NCBI GenBank assembly: GCA_963721725.1
Contig: CAVRLX010000009.1
Coordinates: 626,494-690,493 of the forward strand
From: RI-153 sp963721725
Lineage (GTDB): Bacteria > Chloroflexota > Anaerolineae > Caldilineales > Caldilineaceae
Length of the DNA: 64,000 bases
Direction of reading: 5' to 3'
Below are positions 1 through 7,247 of the stretch, one piece after another. The notes beneath the pieces were generated by a model, which made no database searches, was not told where the DNA came from, and saw only the letters and a list, made by a program, of their open reading frames with translations. The position numbers were made by a program, and so were the translations under genes. Positions within the stretch are counted from its first letter, which is position 1; every line of letters begins with the position of its first letter.

Positions 1-1903
1 GGGTGTAGTTCCCAGGGGCTGCGCCATCCCCGGCCCAATCCGCGGCGGGAAGGCGGCCCACCGCAGTCGTACCCGCCGGCCAGCGAAACGTGGGATAATT
101 ATAGGCCGAGAGGCGGCGGTCGGCGATGGTGGCATAGGGCAGTCCATCTGTGGTGAGGGTTTCGCCGGTGAGGTGGAGATCGAATGGTAAATGGTGAATG
201 GTGAATGGTGAATGGTGAATGACATCGGCTGTGAGCCTTTGTTTCCAAAAGAGCAGAAGATCGCCGTTCGGCTCCACGCTGTAGCCGAGGAGTTCAACCT
301 GGTTGCCAAAGTTCGCGTGGACGCTGTATTGGATCGGTGGCTCTGGGCTAATTTTAGCGGCGTCAAGTTCGGTGAAATGGTGCAATTCCAGCCCCCAAAA
401 CTGGGCGTTTATAGTCTGTTCTTCGCCTGCCCGCGCCAGTTGGAGTTGGGTGATCTGCATGGGATCAACCACGTCATCTTGCCAGCCGATGAGCCACGCC
501 CCGGATTTTCCGGTCAATGTGTCGTGAAGTGTCTGACCTGTGTTGGCAAAGGTGAGCACGGCGTTGACATCTAAGATTTCAATGGGGGGCAGCCTGATGG
601 CGTCAACATCTGGCGCGTAATAGTCCCAGATCGGCCAGGCGTGCCCGCTGGCGAGGATCACCGCTTCGTCGGGCTGGCGATGAGCGCTCACGTAGGCCGC
701 GGCTTCGCGCCACTGGTCTTTGGTGAAGGCGGCATCGGTGAACCAGTTAAGATCGGCACGGGTGAAGCCAGTGAGAAGAAGAATGAGTAATGTGTAATGC
801 GTGATGCGTGAAACGTCCTTCGTCCTTCGTCCTTCGTCTGCCGTCCACCATCTGCCGTCTGCAATGCGCGCCAGTCCTGTGCTCCACAACAGGATCAGCC
901 CTGGCAGGGCGATCATAACGTAGCGCGGGTTGAACTTGGGGGTCACCGAGGCGAGGGTGAGCACGGCGGCAACAGGGAGGATAAGATACAAAATTGCGAA
1001 TTGCGAATGGTGTGTTCGGCGGTCAGCGGTCTGGGTGGGCCACATTAGCGCGGCCAGACAGATCAGCGTTACAGCGCCATAGAGCCAGAGCCAGCGCACG
1101 GCTTCGCTTTCTAGCACGGTTTCGCCCACGCTGAAGCGGATGGCGACGGCGCGCAGGGCTTCGCCCAGTTTAAGTGCGCCTTCCCAATAGCTGGCGTCCA
1201 CATGCAGGCGGGTGAAGAGAATCCCTAGCCAGGGCAGGAAGGCTAGGAAGATCAGCGCGTTGGCGAGGATGGGTGGGAGAAAGCGATTGGGAGATTGGGA
1301 GATTGGGAGATCGGGAGATTGGCGAATGAAAAGGTAAGCCAGCATCAGGGCAAGGAGAAGGAAAATGGCGAAATAGTGGGTATAGACGGCGAGAATGGCG
1401 AGTGTAGCGTAGCCCGCCCAATCGCGCCAACAACGCCGCCCTTCTATACAATACGCACCACGCACCACGCAATACGCTGCCCCTGCCCCCAGCGTCACCA
1501 ACAGCGTATACATGCGCGCTTCCTGGCTGTGATAGAGCAGCAGCGGATGCACAGCCGTGATCAAGGCTGTTGTTAGCGCAGCTAGACGATTGCGGTTGAG
1601 TCGCCAGCAGAGCGCTGCCAACAGGGGAACAAGCAACGTGCCAAAGAAAGCAGAAGGAAAGCGCAGGCTCCACTCGCTCCAGTCTGCCAGCCGTCCCCAG
1701 CCAGAGACAACGAGATAGTAAAGCGGCGGCTGGATGTCGGCGGCGGTCCAGCGGATCAGGCGAATGGCATCATATTGGGCCACGGTCGCGGTTACGCCTT
1801 CGTCATACCAGAGGCTTTGCGCGTCCAGCCGGAAGAGGCGCAGGCCAAAGGCCAGCAACAGGATCAAGATGAAAAAGCGGGAGTAACAACGGTTTGTGAT
1901 CAT
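1..1903 (-). CDS. GT-C family membrane glycosyltransferase (PMT/ArnT-like), partial at left edge
   Basis: From the ATG at 1903 the minus strand stays open to the window edge (about 634 codons), so the C-terminus is missing. The protein begins with a membrane segment and then has SLWYDEG at residues 30-36 and DIQPPLYY near residue 55, the acidic and PPLYY-type motifs of family 39 membrane glycosyltransferases that use polyprenyl-phosphate sugars on the outer membrane face. About ten hydrophobic segments follow, then a soluble tail. Three tandem repeat arrays lie inside the frame (1285-1322, 815-835, 183-217) and are translated as low-complexity peptides such as HHSPFTI. Sugar and acceptor cannot be told. 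A terminator-like hairpin just upstream separates it from the PIN toxin gene, so it probably has its own promoter. Its neighbours are further envelope-glycosylation genes. Confidence 0.85.
   Translation of the reverse strand, partial: MITNRCYSRFFILILLLAFGLRLFRLDAQSLWYDEGVTATVAQYDAIRLIRWTAADIQPPLYYLVVSGWGRLADWSEWSLRFPSAFFGTLLVPLLAALCWRLNRNRLAALTTALITAVHPLLLYHSQEARMYTLLVTLGAGAAYCVVRGAYCIEGRRCWRDWAGYATLAILAVYTHYFAIFLLLALMLAYLFIRQSPDLPISQSPNRFLPPILANALIFLAFLPWLGILFTRLHVDASYWEGALKLGEALRAVAIRFSVGETVLESEAVRWLWLYGAVTLICLAALMWPTQTADRRTHHSQFAILYLILPVAAVLTLASVTPKFNPRYVMIALPGLILLWSTGLARIADGRWWTADEGRRTKDVSRITHYTLLILLLTGFTRADLNWFTDAAFTKDQWREAAAYVSAHRQPDEAVILASGHAWPIWDYYAPDVDAIRLPPIEILDVNAVLTFANTGQTLHDTLTGKSGAWLIGWQDDVVDPMQITQLQLARAGEEQTINAQFWGLELHHFTELDAAKISPEPPIQYSVHANFGNQVELLGYSVEPNGDLLLFWKQRLTADVIHHSPFTIHHLPFDLHLTGETLTTDGLPYATIADRRLSAYNYPTFRWPAGTTAVGRLPAADWAGDGAAPGNYT
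183..217. repeat. Heptanucleotide array AATGGTG x5
   Basis: Five 7-bp units (one AATGGTA variant) inside the glycosyltransferase gene. The sense (minus) strand reads CACCATT repeats, which have no stop in any frame and encode the cycle H-H-S-P-F-T-I. The plus strand reads TGA in every frame. Confidence 0.9.
815..835. repeat. Heptanucleotide array GTCCTTC x3
   Basis: Three perfect 7-bp units inside the same gene. The sense strand encodes the cycle R-R-T-K-D-E-G. Degenerate relatives (aatgagtaatgtgtaatgcg) lie immediately to the left. Confidence 0.8.
1285..1322. repeat. Octanucleotide array GAGATTGG x4-5
   Basis: Four GAGATTGG/GAGATCGG units preceded by a partial unit, inside the glycosyltransferase gene. 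Translated on the minus strand as a Pro/Ser/Asn/Ile-rich stretch between predicted membrane segments. Confidence 0.85.
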
Positions 1904-1915
1904 GCTTATTCGCGC

Positions 1916-1941
1916 AAAAGGGCCGACACGTCGGCCCTTTT
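1916..1941. terminator. Symmetric intrinsic terminator
   Basis: AAAAGGGCCGA / CACG / TCGGCCCTTTT: an 11-bp perfect stem with A/T-rich ends, so it could work in both directions. It lies between the end of the PIN toxin gene (1964) and the glycosyltransferase start (1903) and would end the toxin-antitoxin transcript. Confidence 0.8.
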
Positions 1942-1963
1942 GGGGGTGGATGCTCTCTGATAT

Positions 1964-2374
1964 TCAGTTAGTGCGGGTCTCTCGCCAGTCGGTCAGCCGT
2001 AGCGCGGCAATGCGGCCAAAATGCCGCCCGTTGCTAGTCGCCAGGGTGAGATCATGAACCAGCGCAGTGGCGGCCACGAATAGGTCGGCGTCGGGGAGCA
2101 AACGGTTGTTGTCGCGCAGCGCGTTGTAAACATTGGATGCACGCAACGCAATCTCCTCAGTAACAGGTAGAACCGCTAGATAGGGGTGGAGTAAGTCCAT
2201 TTGTGCCCTCTGGACGGCAGCCTGACGAATGTGAAGACCCCGTTCAACTTCAAATAAGGTGACAGCACTAATCGCCAAATGCCCAAATTGGTGCAAATGG
2301 TGCTGGAAGTGCTGGCGTGCTATAGGATTGCGTCGGATGATTTCAACGATAGTATCCGAATCAGCCTGAATCAT
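1964..2374 (-). CDS. vapC: PIN-domain ribonuclease toxin (VapC family)
   Basis: 136 aa with the PIN-domain acidic set: D5/D7 in ADSDTIVEI, a Glu in FEVERG, LLPDADLFVAATAL and a C-terminal ATSNGRHF segment. VapC toxins are Mg-dependent RNases that cut tRNA or rRNA and are neutralised by the neighbouring antitoxin. The gene starts 5 bp after the upstream antitoxin stop, the usual antitoxin-then-toxin order, and is followed by a strong terminator. The first strand is slightly short (family members often begin LLDTDTLI), so a non-ATG start a few codons upstream is possible. The target RNA cannot be told from sequence. Confidence 0.82.
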   Translation of the reverse strand: MIQADSDTIVEIIRRNPIARQHFQHHLHQFGHLAISAVTLFEVERGLHIRQAAVQRAQMDLLHPYLAVLPVTEEIALRASNVYNALRDNNRLLPDADLFVAATALVHDLTLATSNGRHFGRIAALRLTDWRETRTN

Positions 2375-2379
2375 AGCCG

Positions 2380-2718
2380 TTACTCTTGGTTGCGCGTGAA
2401 AATACTCATGGGACGTTTAATTGACTCAAGTAAAGCGGCTTCGACTTCGACGCTCATAGGCGGGCCAGCCTCCAATCCCTTCATAACTAACCCCACCCGC
2501 CATTCCCGTTCCTCTGGCGTATCCTCCTGGGGATCGCCCAGACTCTCTAACTCAGCTTTGATCTGGGCTAACTCCGCCAGGGCCATTGCTTCTTCATCGA
2601 GGAGCGGCTCAAAGGCGACTTCTACTTCCTGGCGCATCTCCTTGACAATGTCGGCAGGCAGCGGCTCGGTTAAATAGACGACGCCGTTTTCATAAATCCC
2701 TTTAACTTTGACGACCAT
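2380..2718 (-). CDS. Putative antitoxin (AF2212/DUF104-like N-terminus) of the PIN toxin
   Basis: 112 aa. The start is placed at the ATG at 2718 because AGGAG lies 7 nt upstream; a GTG at 2745 would add nine residues but has no visible ribosome site. The N-terminal block VKVKGIYENGVVYLTEPLP resembles the small beta-rich AF2212-type antitoxins. The rest is acidic and helical with a Glu-rich centre, as expected of a domain that wraps a PIN toxin. It sits directly upstream of the vapC-like gene and is probably co-transcribed and autoregulated. Family assignment is moderate; the antitoxin role is inferred from position. Confidence 0.6.
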   Translation of the reverse strand: MVVKVKGIYENGVVYLTEPLPADIVKEMRQEVEVAFEPLLDEEAMALAELAQIKAELESLGDPQEDTPEEREWRVGLVMKGLEAGPPMSVEVEAALLESIKRPMSIFTRNQE

Positions 2719-2765
2719 TTTCCACTCCTGAGAACAGTGTTTCACTGAGCGCAGTATACCACAGC

Positions 2766-3683
2766 TTACTCAACCTGACTGGCGCAGGCAGGGGGGATCA
2801 AAGCGCAGGTCTGGTCGGGGATGAGCGCTGGTTTCACATCGACATTGCCCAGAAAGAGTTCATTCCCAGTGGGACGATCTCCGGTGTCAAAGGCGTTGAG
2901 TCGCTCGCCGCTGATCGGGTCAAAGAGACCCACGTGGAGCGTATAGCGCCCTGGCGATAGCGTGGTGGATAGCTGCCGCCAGTCGGCCATCGAGCCTGTG
3001 TCGGTGGAAATCGGCACAAAGTAGCGTGGTGCACCGTCCATCTGTGCCACGTTTTGTTCGCCCTGGCGCAGATGGACAAAGGGGATAAATTCGCCAAAGG
3101 CCGCCGTATCCCCTTCCCAGTGCAGCCATACATTCAATGGCTGTCCGGCATGGACCGTCTGTGGAAACCATGCGCTCACGTTCAATTGCTGTGGCGCGCC
3201 GAAAGATCCATGCAGATCTTCGGTGGGCGCTATGGCAACATTCCAGGCGATGCCAGCCAGATCCTCTGCCTGAGCAATTTCGACCAGCGTATCGTCCCGT
3301 TGGCGGGTGAAGGCTGCTGCCAATCTCAGTGTGTCTGGGGAATCGCCCACTGCCACGCCCCATGTGCGCGGCAAAAAGAGCCATAGCGTCTCGATGCGGA
3401 TCACTTCGCCAGGCTGCCAGTGTTCAGGGGGATACCAGACCAGCGCAGGCGGGCCAATCTCTGCATACGTGTGCAGAATTTCACCGCCGGGTGTGCGCAC
3501 TTCCAGCCACGGATACACGCTTCCCGGCACGAAATCTTCTTCTACACGCCAGAACGTTGTCACTTTGGTCTGCCGCCACAGCGGCCAGTCAAGGAGATCT
3601 GTGCCGAGGAAGGTGAGGGAAGGGGTGAATGGTGAATGGCGTGCTCTCTCTCTCCTTCTCTCGTGCGAAATCATAAAATGCAC
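2766..3683 (-). CDS. Displaced C-terminal domain of the DUF2079 protein (out of frame)
   Basis: 305 codons beginning at an unconvincing GTG inside the end of the DUF2079 gene, with no ribosome site. From about residue 22 (LTFLGTDLLDWPLW, then VTTFWRV, VWYPPEHWQPGEVIRIETL) it resembles the beta-rich soluble tail that follows the membrane part of many chloroflexal DUF2079 proteins and their relatives. I therefore read it as the missing C-terminus of the neighbouring gene. The frame is lost around 3624-3653, where two ATGGTGA-type heptamers and a five-unit CT run lie. Removing one heptamer, or adding one CT unit, would rejoin the frames. Independent expression looks unlikely. Confidence 0.6.
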   Translation of the reverse strand: MHFMISHERRRERARHSPFTPSLTFLGTDLLDWPLWRQTKVTTFWRVEEDFVPGSVYPWLEVRTPGGEILHTYAEIGPPALVWYPPEHWQPGEVIRIETLWLFLPRTWGVAVGDSPDTLRLAAAFTRQRDDTLVEIAQAEDLAGIAWNVAIAPTEDLHGSFGAPQQLNVSAWFPQTVHAGQPLNVWLHWEGDTAAFGEFIPFVHLRQGEQNVAQMDGAPRYFVPISTDTGSMADWRQLSTTLSPGRYTLHVGLFDPISGERLNAFDTGDRPTGNELFLGNVDVKPALIPDQTCALIPPACASQVE

Positions 3684-5412
3684 CAGGGATTGTCTTTACC
3701 GTTGCGCCTTTTTGGAGCAAGAGAAAACCATCCACAGCGTCAATCACGCCCCAATCTGCTGCCAGCATTTCGTCGACGATGGCTTTGAGATCGCCGGGGG
3801 CCATGTCGGTGTTGGTGGTGACATCGAGCAGCGCCCAGTCGGCCTTTTCGGCGGGACGGACGCCCCAGGGAAATTGATAGACATAGCGGCGGTGGCTGAC
3901 GTGCGGATGCACAGCGGCGCTGGCGCTGACGGCGGCGTCGGCGGGGATCTGCGCCATAAAGCGCTCCAACAGGCGGTGGTGCGCAGTAACCGGCGTAGGG
4001 CTATAGCGTCCTCCCAGCGGACCGCGCCCGGCGTCGGCATAGTGTCCGCTTGCCCAGCCCGACAGCCAAAGGATCATGACAAGGGTGAGGATCGGCCGTA
4101 GCGCCACTTGGGAATTGGTGAAAAACGAGGTCAACGCCATCATCGGCGCGCTAGAGGCGGGCAGATGCTGAAAACTGCCCGACCGTTGGCTGGCGCGGCG
4201 GGCCAGAAAGCGCCAGAGCCGAGCTGTGCCATAGACAGCGGCCACGGCAAAATAGGGCACAATCGGCGCGCTGTAATGAAACTCGCCATAGTATTGGGCG
4301 GCGTAGGCGCTGAGTTGATTGGCAAGTAGCACGGGCAGGCAGAGCAGAATAATCTCTGGGGCGAGCAGGCTGGCAAAGCCAAAAATTGCCAGCAACCCCC
4401 ACAAATAGTCTATCCGGGCTGGTTCGCTGGCGATCTGCCAGACCAGCGCAGGCTGGGTAAAAAAGCTCTTGAAAATGTCCGCTGGGGAATTGCCCAACGC
4501 GCCGTAGCGTTGAAAATAGCTGCTTTCGGCCACGTCATAGACGTGCGCGGCATGGGCAGGCACGATCACAAAGGTGGCAAGGTAGAACCAAAACAGGGAG
4601 AGAAAGGTGACGGTGAGAGAAATGGTGAATGGTAAATGGTGAATGGTGAATGGTGAACGGTGTCCTTCGTCCTTTGTCCTTCGTCCTTCGTCCACTTTGC
4701 CACCTGCCACCTGCCACAGCCCCCACGCGCCCAGCCCCGCAGCGAGGAGCGCGGCTTCTTCTTTGACACTGGCGACGAGCAGCGCAGCCAGCGCAAATTG
4801 CCACCAGCGTTGGCGTTCCACAGCCCAGAAGGCCCACAGAATCAGCGGCACGCTGAGAGGGATGGCGTGAAACTCTGTGAGGATGGCCGATTGGAGTTGT
4901 GGCGCGAGCAGATAGGCCAACGTCAGCGCCAGGGCCAGAGGACGAATCAGCGCTTCCAATGGTTCGCGCTGCCAAATTTGGCGACGGGCGGGTGTGGGCA
5001 GCAATTGGCGTAGCTTTTCCAAAGCCAGTGCATAGAGCGGAAATGCGCCCACGGCCACGGCGATCACCTGGAGCAGGAGCAGGGCGCGCACGTCATCCCA
5101 CAGCCAAAGGACCGGGCTGATCAGCGCGAAGATTGGCTCCACGTGATCGGTGAGGCGGGTGGAGAGATAGTCATTTTGGATCGACTCCACAAAGCGCCCG
5201 CGGCTGGTGTTCCAGATCGCCTGATCCATTTGGCCCAGATCGGCTTTGTGGGTGCGCATGCCTGTGTGCAGATCAAAGGCCAAGCTGCTGAAAATGCCAA
5301 TGTAGAGGAACACGGCAGCGATGAGGACAAGGCGGTAGGGGTCGGAGAAAATATTGGGGATTAGGGATTGGAGATTAGCGATTGGAGACTGAATATTTTG
5401 CGTTTTTCTCAT
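3589..5412 (-). CDS. DUF2079 multi-pass membrane protein (predicted GT-C-like), C-terminus truncated by frame loss
   Basis: About 607 aa from the ATG at 5412 (a TTG at 5433 overlaps the upstream gene by 11 nt and is less likely). Many hydrophobic segments with the DUF2079 pattern: a first TM, FDLHTGMRTHKADLGQMDQAIWN, LLAPQLQSAILTEFHAIPL, and a periplasmic region ending WGVIDAVDGFLLLQKG. DUF2079 proteins are related to membrane glycosyltransferases, but no activity is proven. In-frame heptamer arrays (4621-4693) insert a K-V-D-E-G-R-R-T-K-D-E-G / SPFTIHH-type peptide between two membrane segments. The N-terminus is itself made of GATTAGG/GATTGGA repeats (5359-5386). The reading frame ends in repeat sequence at 3589, and the natural tail lies in another frame (2766-3683). 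Confidence 0.8.
   Translation of the reverse strand: MRKTQNIQSPIANLQSLIPNIFSDPYRLVLIAAVFLYIGIFSSLAFDLHTGMRTHKADLGQMDQAIWNTSRGRFVESIQNDYLSTRLTDHVEPIFALISPVLWLWDDVRALLLLQVIAVAVGAFPLYALALEKLRQLLPTPARRQIWQREPLEALIRPLALALTLAYLLAPQLQSAILTEFHAIPLSVPLILWAFWAVERQRWWQFALAALLVASVKEEAALLAAGLGAWGLWQVAGGKVDEGRRTKDEGHRSPFTIHHLPFTISLTVTFLSLFWFYLATFVIVPAHAAHVYDVAESSYFQRYGALGNSPADIFKSFFTQPALVWQIASEPARIDYLWGLLAIFGFASLLAPEIILLCLPVLLANQLSAYAAQYYGEFHYSAPIVPYFAVAAVYGTARLWRFLARRASQRSGSFQHLPASSAPMMALTSFFTNSQVALRPILTLVMILWLSGWASGHYADAGRGPLGGRYSPTPVTAHHRLLERFMAQIPADAAVSASAAVHPHVSHRRYVYQFPWGVRPAEKADWALLDVTTNTDMAPGDLKAIVDEMLAADWGVIDAVDGFLLLQKGATVKTIPGAFYDFAREKERESTPFTIHPFPHLPRHRSP
3624..3653. repeat. Two GGTGAAT heptamers next to a (CT)5 run at a frame break
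   Basis: Heptamers at 3624-3637 and a CT run at 3644-3653. Both are slippage-prone, and both fall where the DUF2079 frame switches to the frame of its apparent C-terminal domain. Confidence 0.75.
4621..4693. repeat. Compound heptamer array AATGGTG x6 followed by TCCTTCG x4
   Basis: Six AATGGTG-type units (4621-4662) then four TCCTTCG-type units (4663-4690), inside the DUF2079 gene and translated in frame. Followed by TGCCACC repeats up to about 4717. Confidence 0.9.
5359..5386. repeat. Heptamer array GATTAGG/GATTGGA x4
   Basis: Four related 7-bp units that form the first codons of the DUF2079 gene and the spacer after the upstream gene. Confidence 0.75.
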
Positions 5413-5422
5413 CTGCCAATAC

Positions 5423-7240
5423 CTAATATCCAATATCTTCGGCTTGAAGTGCTGTCTTCGTATCCTTCACCACGCCTGCCACCGCGCCCGCCACGACCAC
5501 TTCCCAGATCACCTGCCAGAGGCGCATGGCAAGCGCGGCCACGGTGGCAACTCCACCCAGGAATGGGGACAACAGCAGCACCAACGCTCCCTCACGCACA
5601 GCCAGCCCCCCAGGCGTGATAAAGCTGAGATAGCCCAGCGCATAGGCTACAGGATAGGCCACGAGCAGGTGTGGCAGCAACTGTGCTTGTTCTGCAATGT
5701 TCAGCGGGTGCAGCGCAAAGGTCAGCGCTGCGAAGGCTCCGCCCCACAGCAGCCAATCGCCCACGGCCACAGTGAGCAGCCAGAGCAACTGGCGCGAGGT
5801 CAACACTGCGGGCAGTGCTGGACGGCCCACTTTAATCAATGCCCAGTTGAGCAGGCCGATCAGCCAGCCGGGGCGCAAAATCAAGAGCGCCACAGCGCCA
5901 GCCGCCAGCCACGCCAGCCCGGTGGAGAGATTCCCCAGCAGCGCCAAGAGTGGTGAATCTTCGCCCCACCAGAGCAAGTAGACACTCACCAGCGGTACAA
6001 CGGAGAGCAGATTCACGGCCTGATAGAGCGCAATGCTCATCACCGTGGCTTCGGGGCGCACACCGACTTGGCGTGCCAGTACCGTCATCCCCAGCGGCTG
6101 CCAGACGTTGCCGGGAATATAGCGCACAAGGATGCTGGCAAACCAGATGCGCACGGCGCTGGCATAGCCCAGCGAGCCGCCCACACAGGCCAATGCCATG
6201 CGCCATATGGCAACCTCCACAAACCAACTGCCGATCATCAGGCCACCCGAGAACAGCAACCAGCCCGCGTGGAATTGCCAGTCGTGGGCGCGCAACTCCT
6301 GCCACTGCGACTGTACCAAGATCCCAATAAAGAGCAGCGCCAGCAGCATCAACACGGGTTGCGCCACACGCAAAATACGGCTTCTCATATCAGGACTGCG
6401 CCGCCCAGGCTCGACATTGGCCAGGCTATCGGCCATCAACGCCACCACATGGTCGTCGTCCTGCCCGGCATCGAGGGCGTCGGGGTGCAGTTCCAGCGAA
6501 ACGGAATGCGCATAGCCAGCCGCCGCCACTCGCGCCAGAAAGCGATCCAGCCGCAGATGTCCGTCTTCAGGGCGACGGTGTTCGCGCCCGTTGAAGTTGC
6601 TGAGGTGAATGTGTTTCACCCGTTCGCCCCAGCGCACGAAAACCTCGGCGGGATCCAGCCCCCACGTGCCCAGATGCGTGGTGTCCAGCGTGATGTGCGG
6701 AAAGCGAGTGATGTCGCTGATCGTGGCACGGCTGTGCGCGTTCCACACGGCGGGGTTCAGCTTGCGCCCGAAAAAGCGTTTGGCGGGCAGATTTTCAATC
6801 GCCAGCAGCACCTCTGCGGAAGCCTGCAAGCGGGGCATGCCCTCCTGCACCCAACGGATGTAAAGCTCGTGACGGCGCGGCCAGGGCAGGGGGACAAAGA
6901 TCTGTTTTCGACCGAACTGCACTGGCGTAAAGCTCACCCGGTCGGGCAGGTGCAGAATCACTACCGTCGCGCCCAGGGTTTCCGCCATATGCACCGACTT
7001 CTCAATGGCATCGGGCAGATCCGCCGCCCAGCCGTGGATATGACCGGGGAAGGGGCTATGCACCGCCCGCACGGGCAGCCCGAAGCGGTCGATCAGACTC
7101 TGGACGTAGCCTGTCTGGCGTGTGTCCCAGCGGTGATCGATCATCAACTCGATGCCGTCGAAGCCTGCCTGCTGTGCAAACTCAAAACAGCGATCCGTGC
7201 CATAGGTGTAGAGCGAGCCGGTGGAAAAGATGAAGTGCAT
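5423..7240 (-). CDS. Fusion: sugar-isomerase-like TIM barrel + LPG-synthase-type flippase membrane domain
   Basis: 605 aa. Residues 1 to about 275 form an AP-endonuclease-2/xylose-isomerase-like barrel with a plausible metal set: GIELMID, HSPFPGH, LHLPDR, LAIENLP, TLDTTHLGTW, KHIHLSNF and SLELHPD. From about residue 285 (MRSRILRVAQ) there is an eight-or-so-TM domain of the lysylphosphatidylglycerol synthase TM / flippase-like family (SILVRYIPGNVWQPLG, SFITPGGLAVREG). Each half is normally a separate protein. Here they are joined without a stop, and I see no ribosome site before the internal ATG. Neighbouring glycosyltransferases suggest work on a lipid-linked sugar: the membrane half may move it and the barrel may isomerise it, which is inference. 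The stop lies just before the DUF2079 start. Confidence 0.8.
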   Translation of the reverse strand: MHFIFSTGSLYTYGTDRCFEFAQQAGFDGIELMIDHRWDTRQTGYVQSLIDRFGLPVRAVHSPFPGHIHGWAADLPDAIEKSVHMAETLGATVVILHLPDRVSFTPVQFGRKQIFVPLPWPRRHELYIRWVQEGMPRLQASAEVLLAIENLPAKRFFGRKLNPAVWNAHSRATISDITRFPHITLDTTHLGTWGLDPAEVFVRWGERVKHIHLSNFNGREHRRPEDGHLRLDRFLARVAAAGYAHSVSLELHPDALDAGQDDDHVVALMADSLANVEPGRRSPDMRSRILRVAQPVLMLLALLFIGILVQSQWQELRAHDWQFHAGWLLFSGGLMIGSWFVEVAIWRMALACVGGSLGYASAVRIWFASILVRYIPGNVWQPLGMTVLARQVGVRPEATVMSIALYQAVNLLSVVPLVSVYLLWWGEDSPLLALLGNLSTGLAWLAAGAVALLILRPGWLIGLLNWALIKVGRPALPAVLTSRQLLWLLTVAVGDWLLWGGAFAALTFALHPLNIAEQAQLLPHLLVAYPVAYALGYLSFITPGGLAVREGALVLLLSPFLGGVATVAALAMRLWQVIWEVVVAGAVAGVVKDTKTALQAEDIGY

Positions 7241-7247
7241 GGTGATC

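Noticed and set aside
183..4693. CRISPR array
   Set aside because: Units are 7-8 bp in direct tandem without spacers.
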